A program made the position numbers and the translations under genes. This document shows positions 16,909 through 26,269 of a stretch of 64,000 bases of DNA, piece after piece (the first letter of the stretch is position 1; each line of letters opens with the position of its first letter). This stretch comes from a virus, in the IMG/VR virus record IMGVR_UViG_3300018424_000006, positions 62,001-126,000 of that record; one strand, written 5' to 3'. Under the pieces are notes generated by a model. The model had not been told where the DNA came from, ran no database searches, and saw only the letters and a program-made list of their open reading frames with translations.

Positions 16909-18330
16909 TTAAACCTCAGTGGGTATATAAATGTCGCGAAGGGCCGGGTGTCCCATATTCTTTAAGATCCCTAAAACATATACGGCAGAGTTACTGAAAC
17001 TCATAAATTCCAGATCCCAGTTATATTTTAATTCGCCTGTCTTGGCAAACGCCTTATTGACATTAAGAGTTCTTAACAAAAGATCAAGCGGACAATTAAG
17101 TAGCTGTGACCTTAAGTTATCTTTAAAATGGACCGGAAAACCTTTACGTGCTAGTCGGCTATCCTCTACTTCTAGGATGTCGATAGGATGGAAAGAATAT
17201 CTAAATAAAGCATGAAGTGAATCGTCGCTAATATCCGAGATATCAATTTTTAGATCGCTATAGAACTTCTTTATCTGAGCTGTCTTGATGCCATGACATT
17301 TGTGATTAATGCAAGCGTAATAGCCGCCAATTAACCTAAGGTCATGTTCACAAGAACTGCAGTGAGGCCTGGACTCTGTACCGGGATCTATGACATCTTT
17401 AATAATGAAGTTATCTTCTTTATCTTTGGCCATCATAACCATAGCCCCACGATTTAGTTTCTTTTCGGTCAAGAGAAGAGTGTCATCTAACTTAATTGTA
17501 AATCGCTTACGTGGAGACGAAACAGAATATATCTCAACTCCTGCAATCCCTTTATGGTTAGGTGTGAATGTGAGGTCTGTAAAATTTACCCGAATGCCTT
17601 CCGATTCGGCATTAATAAGATTCCATTCAAACGGATTCTTTCTGCCCACTGGAAGATTTTGATCAAAAAGATATGCTTCGCGACATTCTCTAAAATCTTC
17701 GGCAAAGTTTAAATCAAATAGTCTATCGGCATTAGAAGAATACGGTTGTAGATCAGACCCTCTAAGAATAGTCTCAGGAATCATTCTAAAACCTAGCTTC
17801 TTTAAATAGACTCTTTGGGTCTTGTAGTCGGAACTAATGGTTTCTGGATCAAATTTAAAAGTCCCATAAATGAAGATATCGATTAACTTAGCATGATCCT
17901 TATCTTTAACCAAGTAGTATGGGACCTTACTATAAATACTCTTCTCACCAGAATGTCTTATCGTAGCAACTCCTCTCAATTCCATACTAGCAAAGCTAGT
18001 AAGTTTCTTCGGAATTAAATTTGCTTCTACTAAATAGGAAGTAATATCTTCTCCAGAACAGCCATCGCCAAAAGTAATTGCGCTAACTAAAGTTCCGCTA
18101 GCGTATTTAGCCGTAAATTCGATTCCTAATGGCCGAGGAATAATGACATAGGACTTATTTAGATCTATATCTTTACAAAACTCTTTCATTGGCTCCTTTG
18201 TTGTAAGGATTGGACCAAAATGAAAGTTGTGTCTGATTTTCTGTGTTATTAATCTACTGTTTTCCAGTGACTTCAGAGGGAATTTGAACTCGTTCTTTTC
18301 CTCTTTCGTTAGCTGCGAAAATATATGCAT
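16909..18330 (-). CDS. NAD-dependent DNA ligase-like protein lacking catalytic residues
   Basis: 473 aa, ATG at 18330, AGGAG six bases upstream. 'YASGTLVSAITFGDGCSGEDIT' (76-97) lines up with LigA 'YENG.LV.AATRGDG.TGEDIT', followed by 'MELRG' (116-120, LigA 'LEVRGE') and a zinc site Cys324-x2-Cys327-x12-Cys340-x4-Cys345. But the nucleotidyl lysine of K-x-D-G is Arg66 and its Asp is Leu68. The Arg of 'TRGDG' is Phe87, the Glu of 'VRGE' is Val121, and 'DGVVIK' reads 'EGIRVN'. BRCT is absent. It therefore looks like a ligase fold that cannot be adenylated, possibly a DNA-binding or structural factor. The frame is intact and ends two bases before the portal start. Confidence 0.7.
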   Translation of the reverse strand: MHIFSQLTKEEKNEFKFPLKSLENSRLITQKIRHNFHFGPILTTKEPMKEFCKDIDLNKSYVIIPRPLGIEFTAKYASGTLVSAITFGDGCSGEDITSYLVEANLIPKKLTSFASMELRGVATIRHSGEKSIYSKVPYYLVKDKDHAKLIDIFIYGTFKFDPETISSDYKTQRVYLKKLGFRMIPETILRGSDLQPYSSNADRLFDLNFAEDFRECREAYLFDQNLPVGRKNPFEWNLINAESEGIRVNFTDLTFTPNHKGIAGVEIYSVSSPRKRFTIKLDDTLLLTEKKLNRGAMVMMAKDKEDNFIIKDVIDPGTESRPHCSSCEHDLRLIGGYYACINHKCHGIKTAQIKKFYSDLKIDISDISDDSLHALFRYSFHPIDILEVEDSRLARKGFPVHFKDNLRSQLLNCPLDLLLRTLNVNKAFAKTGELKYNWDLEFMSFSNSAVYVLGILKNMGHPALRDIYIPTEV

Positions 18331-18342
18331 GGGAGTCTCCTA

Positions 18343-20439
18343 ATGCGTTCAGAACTATATAAAATCTATCGAGATAGTAATATTTCTCTCGCTAGAAGTA
18401 TTGTTGTAAAATCTGAAGATTCTATTGTCGCTATTAATGATTACTTTAATGCCATGGGCAGGACAGTAGATAGCGATCCGAAGACTTGGAAGTATTACCT
18501 AAACCTAGCAGGTGAGTATCATTGGTCGGATACGCCGATGGAAGTAATATCCTCAGATACTCAGCAGCTTATCCCTTTTACTAAGGAAGTACTGGTCGAT
18601 CACCCCCTTACTCGATTTGAATATCGTAGAGGTGGCTCTGAACGACACCGTATTCTTTCTGCTTATCCTAAGCAAGAGATATTAATAGATAGAATACTTG
18701 ATCCAGTTGATATCGATAAAGCTATTGCTGCAGACAACATGGACATCCTTTTTTGGGATAGTACGCTAGTAGCCTCTAACGAACTTAACCTTATCCCTGA
18801 ATTACAAAGATGGATTAAGCGTTTTAATTTACGTTGGAATGTTACCTCTATGTCCGTAACGGATGGCCTATATCCTTCCGTATTTTTAGCTAATCTTTAT
18901 TTAGCGATGGTGAATGAAATTTCTAACATTCGTATCTCTAATATAAAGACGCCCTATGCCTCTCAATGGCATATATGGACTTACCTATCTGGCCATCTAG
19001 GCTTAGATAAGTATCAAGAATATTTAAGTATTGAGCAGTCATTATGGCTATATCGTAATATCGAATATATTCGTCGTAACGCAGGTAAAGAATATACTCT
19101 GGACTTGCTAGTTGAGAACCTTATTAAGACAACCGGTTTGTCCGCTAATAAGTTCGACATGATGAAGGCCGATGACTTACTTAAAGATTATAACATCATT
19201 AGCATCAAGACAAACAAAAGCGATGTTGACGACGTTAATCCAATAGTCGATCCAGGCTCTTTACTTGATCCATATTTAACTATGGATGCAACTAAGACTA
19301 GGGCTTTGGAAAACGACTCGAATAAAGATATTGATGCTGAGATTTTTGAGAAGGCTGCTTTAGCCAACCCAACAACCATTCGTCAAGTACCAATGTACGA
19401 GATTACTCAGCAATTAAGTGTACTTAGTCGATTTAACAACCACCTTCAACTGCAATCTGACTACTGGATTTATTTATCTGCTATAGGTAGATACACTGGC
19501 TCCTTTACCATCCCTATTCCGGGACAGAATGCAGTAAACCTTTCTCCTAAAGAAGCTTTGATTCTTATGGTTTATTGTAGCAATAAAGCTAACGGATATC
19601 TTCTAACGGATATACCTAAGCTTTTTGTAACTGGAGTAATTCCTGAGACTTATCCAGATAAGTCTGTTATACAAGGCATGCTTGATGAAGAACAGGTGAA
19701 GGTTACCGAAGTGGTTAATGAGTTAACTACGGACTTAGTTAAGCTAAAAACATTGACTAGTCTGTCTAGCTTAATTCAGTTTGTCGACTCTGTTACGGTT
19801 CAGAATCTCAAGCATTATTTTGCCGGAAGGCATGCTCGCGACACTCACGGAAAGAGTATGATCGAATCTGCCAGTCTAGCGCTGCTCGATAAACGAGACT
19901 GCCTATTGGCCCCTGAAGGTACAAAATATGTTGACTGGTTTAATTTCTTAGACTTAGATGTATCGACACTCTCAAACGAAGATTTACTAGAGGTTGTGAT
20001 CAGCTGTCTTAAGACAGTGGGTGGGATAGATGAAACTTCTACTGGTCTTCCTATTCAACAACTGTCGATGTTGGAATTATTAGACTACTTAACCTCTTAT
20101 GGCTTTATAGTCGTAGAAGGTCGAGCGTTTAATGCTAACTCGACTATAGAATGGTTCTTCTCTCAATATTCTAACTTTGACGTAAGTCTAGAATATTACG
20201 GAGCAATTGATCTGGATGCTAATACGCTTGGCAGCTCAGATAATGTTTCTGTTACTATTGAAGATAGCTATTCGGTTGAAATAAATAACAAAGAACTTAA
20301 GAACTCGGGTATCCATGACGAATTCAGAGATATTCAAGTGGGTACTAGCCCTACAAGTTCAATGGAATCCTCCGGTACTACATTTGCTGAAATAAGTAAA
20401 ACGCTTATAACAAATGCGACCGTAACAGTTACTGATTAA
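18343..20439 (+). CDS. Probable virion structural protein, 698 aa
   Basis: ATG at 18343 with GGGAG seven bases upstream; an in-frame ATG at 18325 overlaps the divergent gene and lacks a site. Large, mostly helical, with Asn/Asp/Ser-rich C-terminal ~90 residues. No motif is recognised. It is followed 17 bases later by another structural-like gene and shares a 12-bp divergent gap with the ligase-like gene. A tail or head-completion role is inferred from location and size only. Confidence 0.65.
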   Translation: MRSELYKIYRDSNISLARSIVVKSEDSIVAINDYFNAMGRTVDSDPKTWKYYLNLAGEYHWSDTPMEVISSDTQQLIPFTKEVLVDHPLTRFEYRRGGSERHRILSAYPKQEILIDRILDPVDIDKAIAADNMDILFWDSTLVASNELNLIPELQRWIKRFNLRWNVTSMSVTDGLYPSVFLANLYLAMVNEISNIRISNIKTPYASQWHIWTYLSGHLGLDKYQEYLSIEQSLWLYRNIEYIRRNAGKEYTLDLLVENLIKTTGLSANKFDMMKADDLLKDYNIISIKTNKSDVDDVNPIVDPGSLLDPYLTMDATKTRALENDSNKDIDAEIFEKAALANPTTIRQVPMYEITQQLSVLSRFNNHLQLQSDYWIYLSAIGRYTGSFTIPIPGQNAVNLSPKEALILMVYCSNKANGYLLTDIPKLFVTGVIPETYPDKSVIQGMLDEEQVKVTEVVNELTTDLVKLKTLTSLSSLIQFVDSVTVQNLKHYFAGRHARDTHGKSMIESASLALLDKRDCLLAPEGTKYVDWFNFLDLDVSTLSNEDLLEVVISCLKTVGGIDETSTGLPIQQLSMLELLDYLTSYGFIVVEGRAFNANSTIEWFFSQYSNFDVSLEYYGAIDLDANTLGSSDNVSVTIEDSYSVEINNKELKNSGIHDEFRDIQVGTSPTSSMESSGTTFAEISKTLITNATVTVTD

Positions 20440-20456
20440 AAACAAGGTTTATAAAA

Positions 20457-21290
20457 ATGTCTTTTTCTACAGTTAAAACTATGCATCTAGATATGCTGGA
20501 AACCACGCGTTCTATCGAAGGGGCGTTCAGCACAATGCAATATTCGACTTTAAATGAAAAGTTTAATATTGAACAGGATACTGATTTACCACCAGGCGAA
20601 TATCCTAAGATTCGCTATATTGCAATCGGTAATGGCGGGCACCGTAACGTAAGTGGCGGAAACGGCGGCCTTCAGGATATCCTGCAGCATTCTGTAACAG
20701 ACGCTGCCTTATTCAACCACTTACCCTTCATCATGCGCGAAACAAATGACGACCTTACTCCGTCTGAGCGTGAGAAATATCGTCTACGTAAAGTAGAAGT
20801 GCATGGCGGTAAGGAATACTACGTCTATTACCTTCGTAAAGTAACTCTAAGTACAACTACTCCACAGGTAAGTACTATTGATACTGACAATGGTAGTACG
20901 ACTACCCAAGAGTTTACACCGTCTAGTTCTATGCTTTCTCCTACTCCAGTAACTATGGAAAATGGTAAAGTAGTAGAGACTACTGGTAAACATATCTCTG
21001 TGCAGGTTCCGGTTAAGATCGAACTGACTCAGACTGATATTCAAGAAATCATTAATGCAGCCGAGATCATTCATGGCGATAGTCGTTACGCTATCATTTC
21101 CGAGATCTCCATTGTGTCTGCTATTGACTTGACAGTAAACTCTACCCAAGGCGGTAACAATGTAAACTACACTGAGGCCGTCGGGGCACAGTGTTGTAAC
21201 TTCATTGGTGCAAACACCAACCTTAATGCTAGCAACAAGCTTGTAACCCTAAACTATGACTTAGGTACTACACAGCCTCTATTGCTATAA
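20457..21290 (+). CDS. Probable virion structural protein, 277 aa
   Basis: ATG at 20457. It begins with a helix, then 'IRYIAIGNGGH' (~55-65), a type of glycine-rich turn I associate with tail or baseplate proteins of large myophages. A Thr/Ser-rich middle (~130-175) and a beta-rich C-terminus follow. No enzyme motif. It sits between the 698-aa gene and RuvC in a closely spaced plus-strand group. Confidence 0.6.
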   Translation: MSFSTVKTMHLDMLETTRSIEGAFSTMQYSTLNEKFNIEQDTDLPPGEYPKIRYIAIGNGGHRNVSGGNGGLQDILQHSVTDAALFNHLPFIMRETNDDLTPSEREKYRLRKVEVHGGKEYYVYYLRKVTLSTTTPQVSTIDTDNGSTTTQEFTPSSSMLSPTPVTMENGKVVETTGKHISVQVPVKIELTQTDIQEIINAAEIIHGDSRYAIISEISIVSAIDLTVNSTQGGNNVNYTEAVGAQCCNFIGANTNLNASNKLVTLNYDLGTTQPLLL

Positions 21291-21301
21291 GGTAAGACTC
21301 T

Positions 21302-21856
21302 ATGTCTACTCCAAAGTTCCGGGTCATCTCAATTGACCCGGGATCTAATAATACTGGATTTTCCGTTATTGATTTTGATCCTTCAACCGGATGGAAAGAT
21401 ATAATCTTTTCTGAAACCATTAATCAGAAAGACTCTACCGCTAACCAGAAGGCTCTAATTGAGATTTATGGCGAGAGACCTATTAGAATTAAGCAGGTGA
21501 CGAAATTCCTAGGCGAACTAATTGACACATATGAGCCCGACGTGGTGGTATCAGAAGCTCCTTTTATGGGACGGTTTCCTGCCGCATTTAGGGCTCTGGC
21601 TGAATTAGTTTTTGCATTCAAGGCACTAGTGATTGAGCGTTATTCTCCATTGGAATTTGTAGATGTCGATCCTCCTAGTGTAAAGAAAGCAATGGGAGTG
21701 AATGGTAAAAGCAGTGATAAAGACGACATGACCAATGCTTTGATCAGTCGAGACGATTTATCATATGCAGAGGATATTAATGTGACTGCTCTTGATGAGC
21801 ATGCTGTTGATAGTATCTGTGTAGGTCTATGGTTTATAGGCACTATAAGTAAATAG
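21302..21856 (+). CDS. RuvC-like Holliday-junction resolvase
   Basis: 184 aa, ATG at 21302. RNase H-like fold with the four acidic residues expected of RuvC: Asp12 in 'SIDPGSNNTGFSV', Glu85 in 'VVVSEAPF', and Asp166/Asp170 in 'LDEHAVDSI'. A 'KKAMGVNGKSSDKDDM' stretch (128-143) matches the basic loop preceding the last helix. Such enzymes resolve branched DNA before or during packaging; in large phages they replace T4 endonuclease VII. It starts 11 bases after the previous gene. Confidence 0.85.
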   Translation: MSTPKFRVISIDPGSNNTGFSVIDFDPSTGWKDIIFSETINQKDSTANQKALIEIYGERPIRIKQVTKFLGELIDTYEPDVVVSEAPFMGRFPAAFRALAELVFAFKALVIERYSPLEFVDVDPPSVKKAMGVNGKSSDKDDMTNALISRDDLSYAEDINVTALDEHAVDSICVGLWFIGTISK

Positions 21857-21864
21857 GTGTAGAA

Positions 21865-22296
21865 ATGGAACGTGGAAGCTTAACGAGCTATGCCATCTAT
21901 GGCAGTGCCGGAATGGCAGCCGCAGTCAACAAGGGGATTAGGGACGTGAATACCGAAAACACTCCTATAGTCTCCACCGTCGTAGAAGAATCTGCTAAAG
22001 AAGCAATTAATCCTAGGATAGCAAGAATCTTGGAAGAGGCCCCATGGTTGTTTAATAACTTCCCTGAGATGGTTGCTGATGGTTCTTTGAATATAAAGAA
22101 TGGAAGTATTCTTCTCTATGGTGTTGGGCTACTAGATATCTTTTCTTTTATCGTAATTCCTATAACGCTTGGTTTCGCTATTGGTAAGTTTATTATGGAT
22201 CGTAAGAGCTTCAAACTAACCCAAAGGCGGCTGGCGGAAGGGAAGCGACGTGCGGATAAATGTCCGGATTGTGGTAGTGATATTAGTAATATCTAA
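21865..22296 (+). CDS. Membrane protein with C-terminal zinc-ribbon knuckle
   Basis: 143 aa, ATG at 21865, eight bases after the RuvC stop. A hydrophobic segment lies at ~83-108, followed by a basic Lys/Arg-rich stretch and a final 'CPDCGS' knuckle (only one Cys pair, so metal binding would need dimerisation or a partner). Ala-rich N-terminus. No family recognised. Confidence 0.7.
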   Translation: MERGSLTSYAIYGSAGMAAAVNKGIRDVNTENTPIVSTVVEESAKEAINPRIARILEEAPWLFNNFPEMVADGSLNIKNGSILLYGVGLLDIFSFIVIPITLGFAIGKFIMDRKSFKLTQRRLAEGKRRADKCPDCGSDISNI

Positions 22297-22315
22297 ATAA
22301 TAAAAAAATAAAGCT

Positions 22316-22345
22316 ATACTCCCTAGGCATTAGCCTAGGGAGTAT
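22316..22345. terminator. Bidirectional terminator between convergent genes
   Basis: 13-bp perfect stem ATACTCCCTAGGC / GCCTAGGGAGTAT with ATTA loop, flanked by AAAAAAATAAAG on the left and TCTTTTTATG on the right. Confidence 0.9.
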
Positions 22346-22366
22346 GGTCTTTTTATGTCGTTTTAC

Positions 22367-22810
22367 TTAAGAACGTAACTCTTGATTTTCCTCTCTCGCT
22401 TTAGTTTTTATTAGTTGCTGTTGACGGAAAGGTAACGATTCTAATTCTTTGGTTTCTTGAAGCTTACCGTCATCATCATAAAAGAAGCCCGTTTCCGTAA
22501 GGAATGGTATTGAGACGACGGGTTCATCTATATTTAAAAATTTAGAGCAAGTGGCAGTATCTACAAGATAGAACTTTCTTCCGTTACTCATCTCTATCTT
22601 TAAGGTCTTGGTCCACATCTTCAACGTACGTTCATAGTTATAGCTACAGATTACAGGTAAAGCTACGATCTCCTGCATGACAATAAAATCGGTATTAATT
22701 TTGATGAACTCGGGAGCCGCTCTATATGTACCCAGTATAACTTCAACTGCAGCGTCACATTCAGCTGGAAGCTCTTCTATAACTAACGGTTTTATTAAAA
22801 TTAAAGGCAT
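22367..22810 (-). CDS. Hypothetical protein, 147 aa
   Basis: ATG at 22810 with AAAGGGAACC upstream. Soluble, beta-rich N-terminal half, helical Gln/Glu-rich C-terminus. No motif recognised. It lies after a strong minus-strand terminator (22841-22858), so it needs its own promoter or read-through. Confidence 0.75.
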   Translation of the reverse strand: MPLILIKPLVIEELPAECDAAVEVILGTYRAAPEFIKINTDFIVMQEIVALPVICSYNYERTLKMWTKTLKIEMSNGRKFYLVDTATCSKFLNIDEPVVSIPFLTETGFFYDDDGKLQETKELESLPFRQQQLIKTKAREENQELRS

Positions 22811-22840
22811 TGGTTGGTTCCCTTTTAATCAAAAAAAAAT

Positions 22841-22858
22841 ACCCCTGCGAACAGGGGT
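22841..22858 (-). terminator. Intrinsic terminator with T9 tract
   Basis: Stem ACCCCTG / CAGGGGT with a 4-base loop; on the minus strand it is followed by a run of T. It separates the membrane gene at 22923 from the 147-aa gene. Confidence 0.85.
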
Positions 22859-22922
22859 TAAAAGCTCCACTATCTTGGGGATAGCAGAATGGATATCCAT
22901 CAGGATACCGGGGAGAAATCGT

Positions 22923-23303
22923 TTATCTTACAGCAGACGCTACTAGGACCAGTAGGAACGTCAATTCTAAATAAGGTAAAATCTTTCTAAGTAAAGGTTC
23001 ATTGTACGTATTTAGCCTTACTGTCGCGCACACCACAACTACTACTAGTAATGCTGCGCTTTCAATGCTATACACTCTGTTCGTGTTATGTACACCCAGT
23101 GCTATAATTATTATTAATACGTTAACAATGAATTGGAAGTACGCGATTAGCGCCTTCTGTATTTCTATTTGTTGTGTGTGACCATAACCGTTATTAGTTA
23201 TGAATATACTGTCTACAACCTCACCCATCGCTTTATAGAGATGTATGAAATTAACCAGTATATATGCAACACCAAGAGCGAGTATTATATTTTGCAAACT
23301 CAT
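22923..23303 (-). CDS. Four-TM membrane protein, 126 aa
   Basis: ATG at 23303. Hydrophobic segments at roughly 3-20, 50-70, 80-97 and 105-125 suggest four helices with short loops. No family is recognised; it could be holin-like, but its position among early-type genes does not favour lysis. It is transcribed from the run that starts at 24434. Confidence 0.75.
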   Translation of the reverse strand: MSLQNIILALGVAYILVNFIHLYKAMGEVVDSIFITNNGYGHTQQIEIQKALIAYFQFIVNVLIIIIALGVHNTNRVYSIESAALLVVVVVCATVRLNTYNEPLLRKILPYLELTFLLVLVASAVR

Positions 23304-23319
23304 TGGTGACTCCTGCTAG

Positions 23320-23841
23320 CTATAGGGCTTGTAGATGACGTTGGTCTAAGCCAACTTCTTGCGACATAATAGATTCTAAGATAGATTCTTTACGTTCATC
23401 GTTTTCATCACTTTCCACTAAAGCCTCTGCTCCGAATTTATCAAGCATGATTAAATTCTTGAAGCTTTCTACTAGAGACTGAACGCGTTCCTCACGGATC
23501 AAACGCAATTGTCCCGTTGCGATGTGTAGATATGTATCAAGTGTTTCAGATAGAGACATAACTACTTCCAGAGGAAATAACTCTTGCTCTGTCGTCTCAT
23601 CATTCTCGATGCACTTTTCTACAATGTCGTCAGATGCTTGAAGTAAGCTATCCTTCAAATAACGACAATGTTCCATTTGGTTTCTCCACTCCTGACTTCC
23701 CGCCGGTGGTGGATTGCGTTTCACTGCTTTCATAAAGTCCGCAGTCTCTACCACTTGCTCTTTAACGCCTCCTACTTTGGCGCTAAGTCCATCGGCGACA
23801 TCATAGATGCCGTCCATTATCTTTCCTATTAGAGCATTCAT
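23320..23841 (-). CDS. Hypothetical helical protein, 173 aa
   Basis: ATG at 23841. Acidic, almost entirely helical, with no TM segment. No recognised motif. It sits between the 158-aa gene behind promoter P4 and the four-TM gene, with 16 bases before the latter. Confidence 0.75.
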   Translation of the reverse strand: MNALIGKIMDGIYDVADGLSAKVGGVKEQVVETADFMKAVKRNPPPAGSQEWRNQMEHCRYLKDSLLQASDDIVEKCIENDETTEQELFPLEVVMSLSETLDTYLHIATGQLRLIREERVQSLVESFKNLIMLDKFGAEALVESDENDERKESILESIMSQEVGLDQRHLQAL

Positions 23842-23957
23842 CTCTAGGTTTTCCCCTTAATCCGAAGATAAATATATTGAAGTTGATATTTCCATCTCGC
23901 TCTGTTAACTACTCCTGTTAGAGCGAATTTTACCGCTGCCTTCTAGTCTTATTTTTA

Positions 23958-24434
23958 TTAATCGAACAAACGTAAAAGTTCGTCCGTATATGCTCGATGT
24001 AGGGCCACATCTTCATCTGCTGTTTCGACACCACTTATACCATGGCGTACTGCAACATATAGATCCGCATAGTTTTCAACTAAAGCCTTATAATCCGTAA
24101 CGTTACTCTCTCCCAGAGCATTGTTCTTAGTCATAGTGACCGTATTAAGGATTAGTCGAAGTGCTTCTTTCATCAGGTCCGGTGAGCAGAACCTGTCGTT
24201 CATGTATTGTTGTTCAGTTAGGATAGCAGCCAACGTTACCAAACTATCTACACGCCCAGAAGCGATTCGTACTCGGGCTTTGAAAACATGGTTAACCTGA
24301 CGTGGGTCAGTTTCGCGCATTTTTGCAATTGCCGAGTAATCGTCAAAGATTCTGCTCGTAGCGTCTCTTAACTCATACAAGTTAGGATCGTCGTCCAAGA
24401 CAGCCAGAATCTTCTCCTGTAGTTCACTTTTCAT
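23958..24434 (-). CDS. Early-type hypothetical protein, 158 aa
   Basis: ATG at 24434. Acidic, helical, no recognised motif. It is the first gene downstream of early promoter P4 (24521-24551); the ~87-base leader holds a 7-bp hairpin at 24486-24504. Confidence 0.75.
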   Translation of the reverse strand: MKSELQEKILAVLDDDPNLYELRDATSRIFDDYSAIAKMRETDPRQVNHVFKARVRIASGRVDSLVTLAAILTEQQYMNDRFCSPDLMKEALRLILNTVTMTKNNALGESNVTDYKALVENYADLYVAVRHGISGVETADEDVALHRAYTDELLRLFD

Positions 24435-24520
24435 TTTCTTAGTCTCTTGTTCCTCTAATTTCCTTTTAGGTAATCAGACAAGCAAACGATATTAATTATA
24501 TCGTAGCTATCACCATTAAA

Positions 24521-24551
24521 GTAATATAGAATTATTTTATCCTTCAGCACG
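24521..24551 (-). promoter_or_regulatory. Bipartite early-type promoter P4
   Basis: On the minus strand: CGTGCTGAAGG, 11-base spacer, CTATATTAC, then TTTAATG. The transcript would begin shortly before a hairpin ACGATAT / ATATCGT (24486-24504). The rest of the 24552-24666 gap shows nothing I can name. Confidence 0.8.
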
Positions 24552-24666
24552 TATGGGCCCACAAGATGCGTTTGCACAATACACTCATAGTTTATTAGGT
24601 TTGCTACAAAGTCTTCTTATAGAGCTTTACAGTGCGTTTGAAGGTCTAATACTACACAGGACGGCA

Positions 24667-24700
24667 TAATGTCCCCACCACCTAAGTAGCGGGGACATTA
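24667..24700 (-). terminator. Terminator after Pro/Gln-rich protein gene
   Basis: 10-bp stem TAATGTCCCC / GGGGACATTA, 14-base loop. On the minus strand it is followed by TGCCG, the tail shared by many terminators here. Confidence 0.75.
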
Positions 24701-24703
24701 ACT

Positions 24704-26251
24704 CTAAAGCATTTCTGCTTTTACAACGTGGATAATAGGACTCAATGCATCGTCAGAATAAACTACTTCTAAACGCTGAGTCTTAGTCAGCACCACTACC
24801 TTGTGGAAACTGTTAACAGGTACGCCAACAATGTCTTTGTACATATCTAGGAAAATACGACGATACTCGTTTTCCCCTAGGAACTTATGAATAGCGCTAA
24901 GTGCATCATAAAGTTCTTGCGTTATTTCAGATTTAACACGACCTACTTCATACAAGCCATCTAAATCTAAATTCGCGACCAGCTCAATTTCTTTAAACTC
25001 AGGAAGAAGGATGCCTTCAGCATCTTCGTCATCTTCTTCAATCTCAGTTACTTCTAGGCATAGAGCTGAACGATAAGTATCGGTGCAAGAAATATTGAAT
25101 AGGTCCAAAAGACTTTCGCCCTTTTCTTCCAAATATTTCATCAATGCAGGCCAGTCATCAACAGCACTATCAATGCTAATGTCAATAGATGGTCGGCGAT
25201 ACTTAAGCGTTTCGTTAATCCAGTTTGTTAAACGGGTTTCCAGTTCGCGAATAAGAATTGGATAGCGTTCTTGAAGCAGTTTATTTTTAATAGTTGCTGC
25301 TACTGAAACGATCCAGTTTGCAAACGAACTATTATCAAAGCGTAGATGCTCAATATCATCTTGCGTAATTGACTCAGGTAGCTGCTTATGAACAACTCCT
25401 AAGGAAACTACGCCTGCTTTTCCGATAGCCGGATTTAGACTACGAAGTACGCCGTATAAACATTCTGCCGAATTGTTAGTGCGTACTTTACTTGAGATCT
25501 CAAAACGATACCGGTCAACATCCATCGTAGCATCAGGAATAACCTTAGCTTCAGTGGCAGTACCGTTTGATTCTTTTAGACGAAGAACTATTTCGTCGTC
25601 TTGGTCAATGTGTTGATTAATGTCCATAAACTCTTTCCCCACGTAAATTTCTTTAAGCTCTTTGTCTTTCAAGACAGGTACTACCTGACCTAGTTTTCGG
25701 TCAAAGCAGATATTGCCTTCAAATCGGAACTTCGGTGCAACGTCAACAGATAAGCTTTTCTTGTTAAAAAGTATCGCCACGCTGTTATTACGATAAAGGG
25801 CTTTGCCGATAATCGTTCCGTAGTTAGGTTCTTGCTTAACTGCGGTCTGTTCGACAATTGGTTGGGTTTGGACTTGGGGTTGAGGCTGTGTATTACGACT
25901 TGCAAGCAAGCGTTCTTCGTAAACCGTCATGTCTTCGCGAGCAGGGCCTTCGGGTTCATTATACCCATATCCTACAGAAGCGGTCATATTCTGCGGACGG
26001 GATTGGGTGATAGGCTGATGCGATGGCTGACTATACATAGGCTGTTGATTCATAGCCTGTGTAGGTCGGGGACGGGGGGCATTTTGATACTGATTCACGG
26101 GTTGCTGGTAGGCCGTTGGCTGGTGCGGTCTCATAGCAGGTTGTGAAGCAGCGTGTGCCATAATGGGGTTTCCGTTTTGGTCTACTGGTAACCATATTTC
26201 GTTGCCAGCGGCATCTAGGAATCTTCCCATTGGTTGCTGAGGTTGATGCAT
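24704..26251 (-). CDS. Pro/Gln-rich N-terminus, possible virion protein, 515 aa
   Basis: ATG at 26251 behind GGGAGAAAA. The first ~95 residues are Pro/Gln/Asn/Met-rich and surely disordered; they open with 'GRFLDAAGNEIWLPVDQNGNP', a small WxxP-type motif. A second linker (~100-135) is Gln-rich, then ~380 residues of ordinary alpha/beta sequence follow. No domain recognised. It follows two small genes and the RNAP beta half in the same direction. A head-internal or RNAP-associated role is possible but not shown. Confidence 0.7.
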   Translation of the reverse strand: MHQPQQPMGRFLDAAGNEIWLPVDQNGNPIMAHAASQPAMRPHQPTAYQQPVNQYQNAPRPRPTQAMNQQPMYSQPSHQPITQSRPQNMTASVGYGYNEPEGPAREDMTVYEERLLASRNTQPQPQVQTQPIVEQTAVKQEPNYGTIIGKALYRNNSVAILFNKKSLSVDVAPKFRFEGNICFDRKLGQVVPVLKDKELKEIYVGKEFMDINQHIDQDDEIVLRLKESNGTATEAKVIPDATMDVDRYRFEISSKVRTNNSAECLYGVLRSLNPAIGKAGVVSLGVVHKQLPESITQDDIEHLRFDNSSFANWIVSVAATIKNKLLQERYPILIRELETRLTNWINETLKYRRPSIDISIDSAVDDWPALMKYLEEKGESLLDLFNISCTDTYRSALCLEVTEIEEDDEDAEGILLPEFKEIELVANLDLDGLYEVGRVKSEITQELYDALSAIHKFLGENEYRRIFLDMYKDIVGVPVNSFHKVVVLTKTQRLEVVYSDDALSPIIHVVKAEML

Positions 26252-26269
26252 AAAGTTTTCTCCCGGAAC

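Noticed and set aside
22859-22920. 23-codon minus-strand ORF before the terminator at 22841
   Set aside because: No ribosome site; it reads into the terminator stem.
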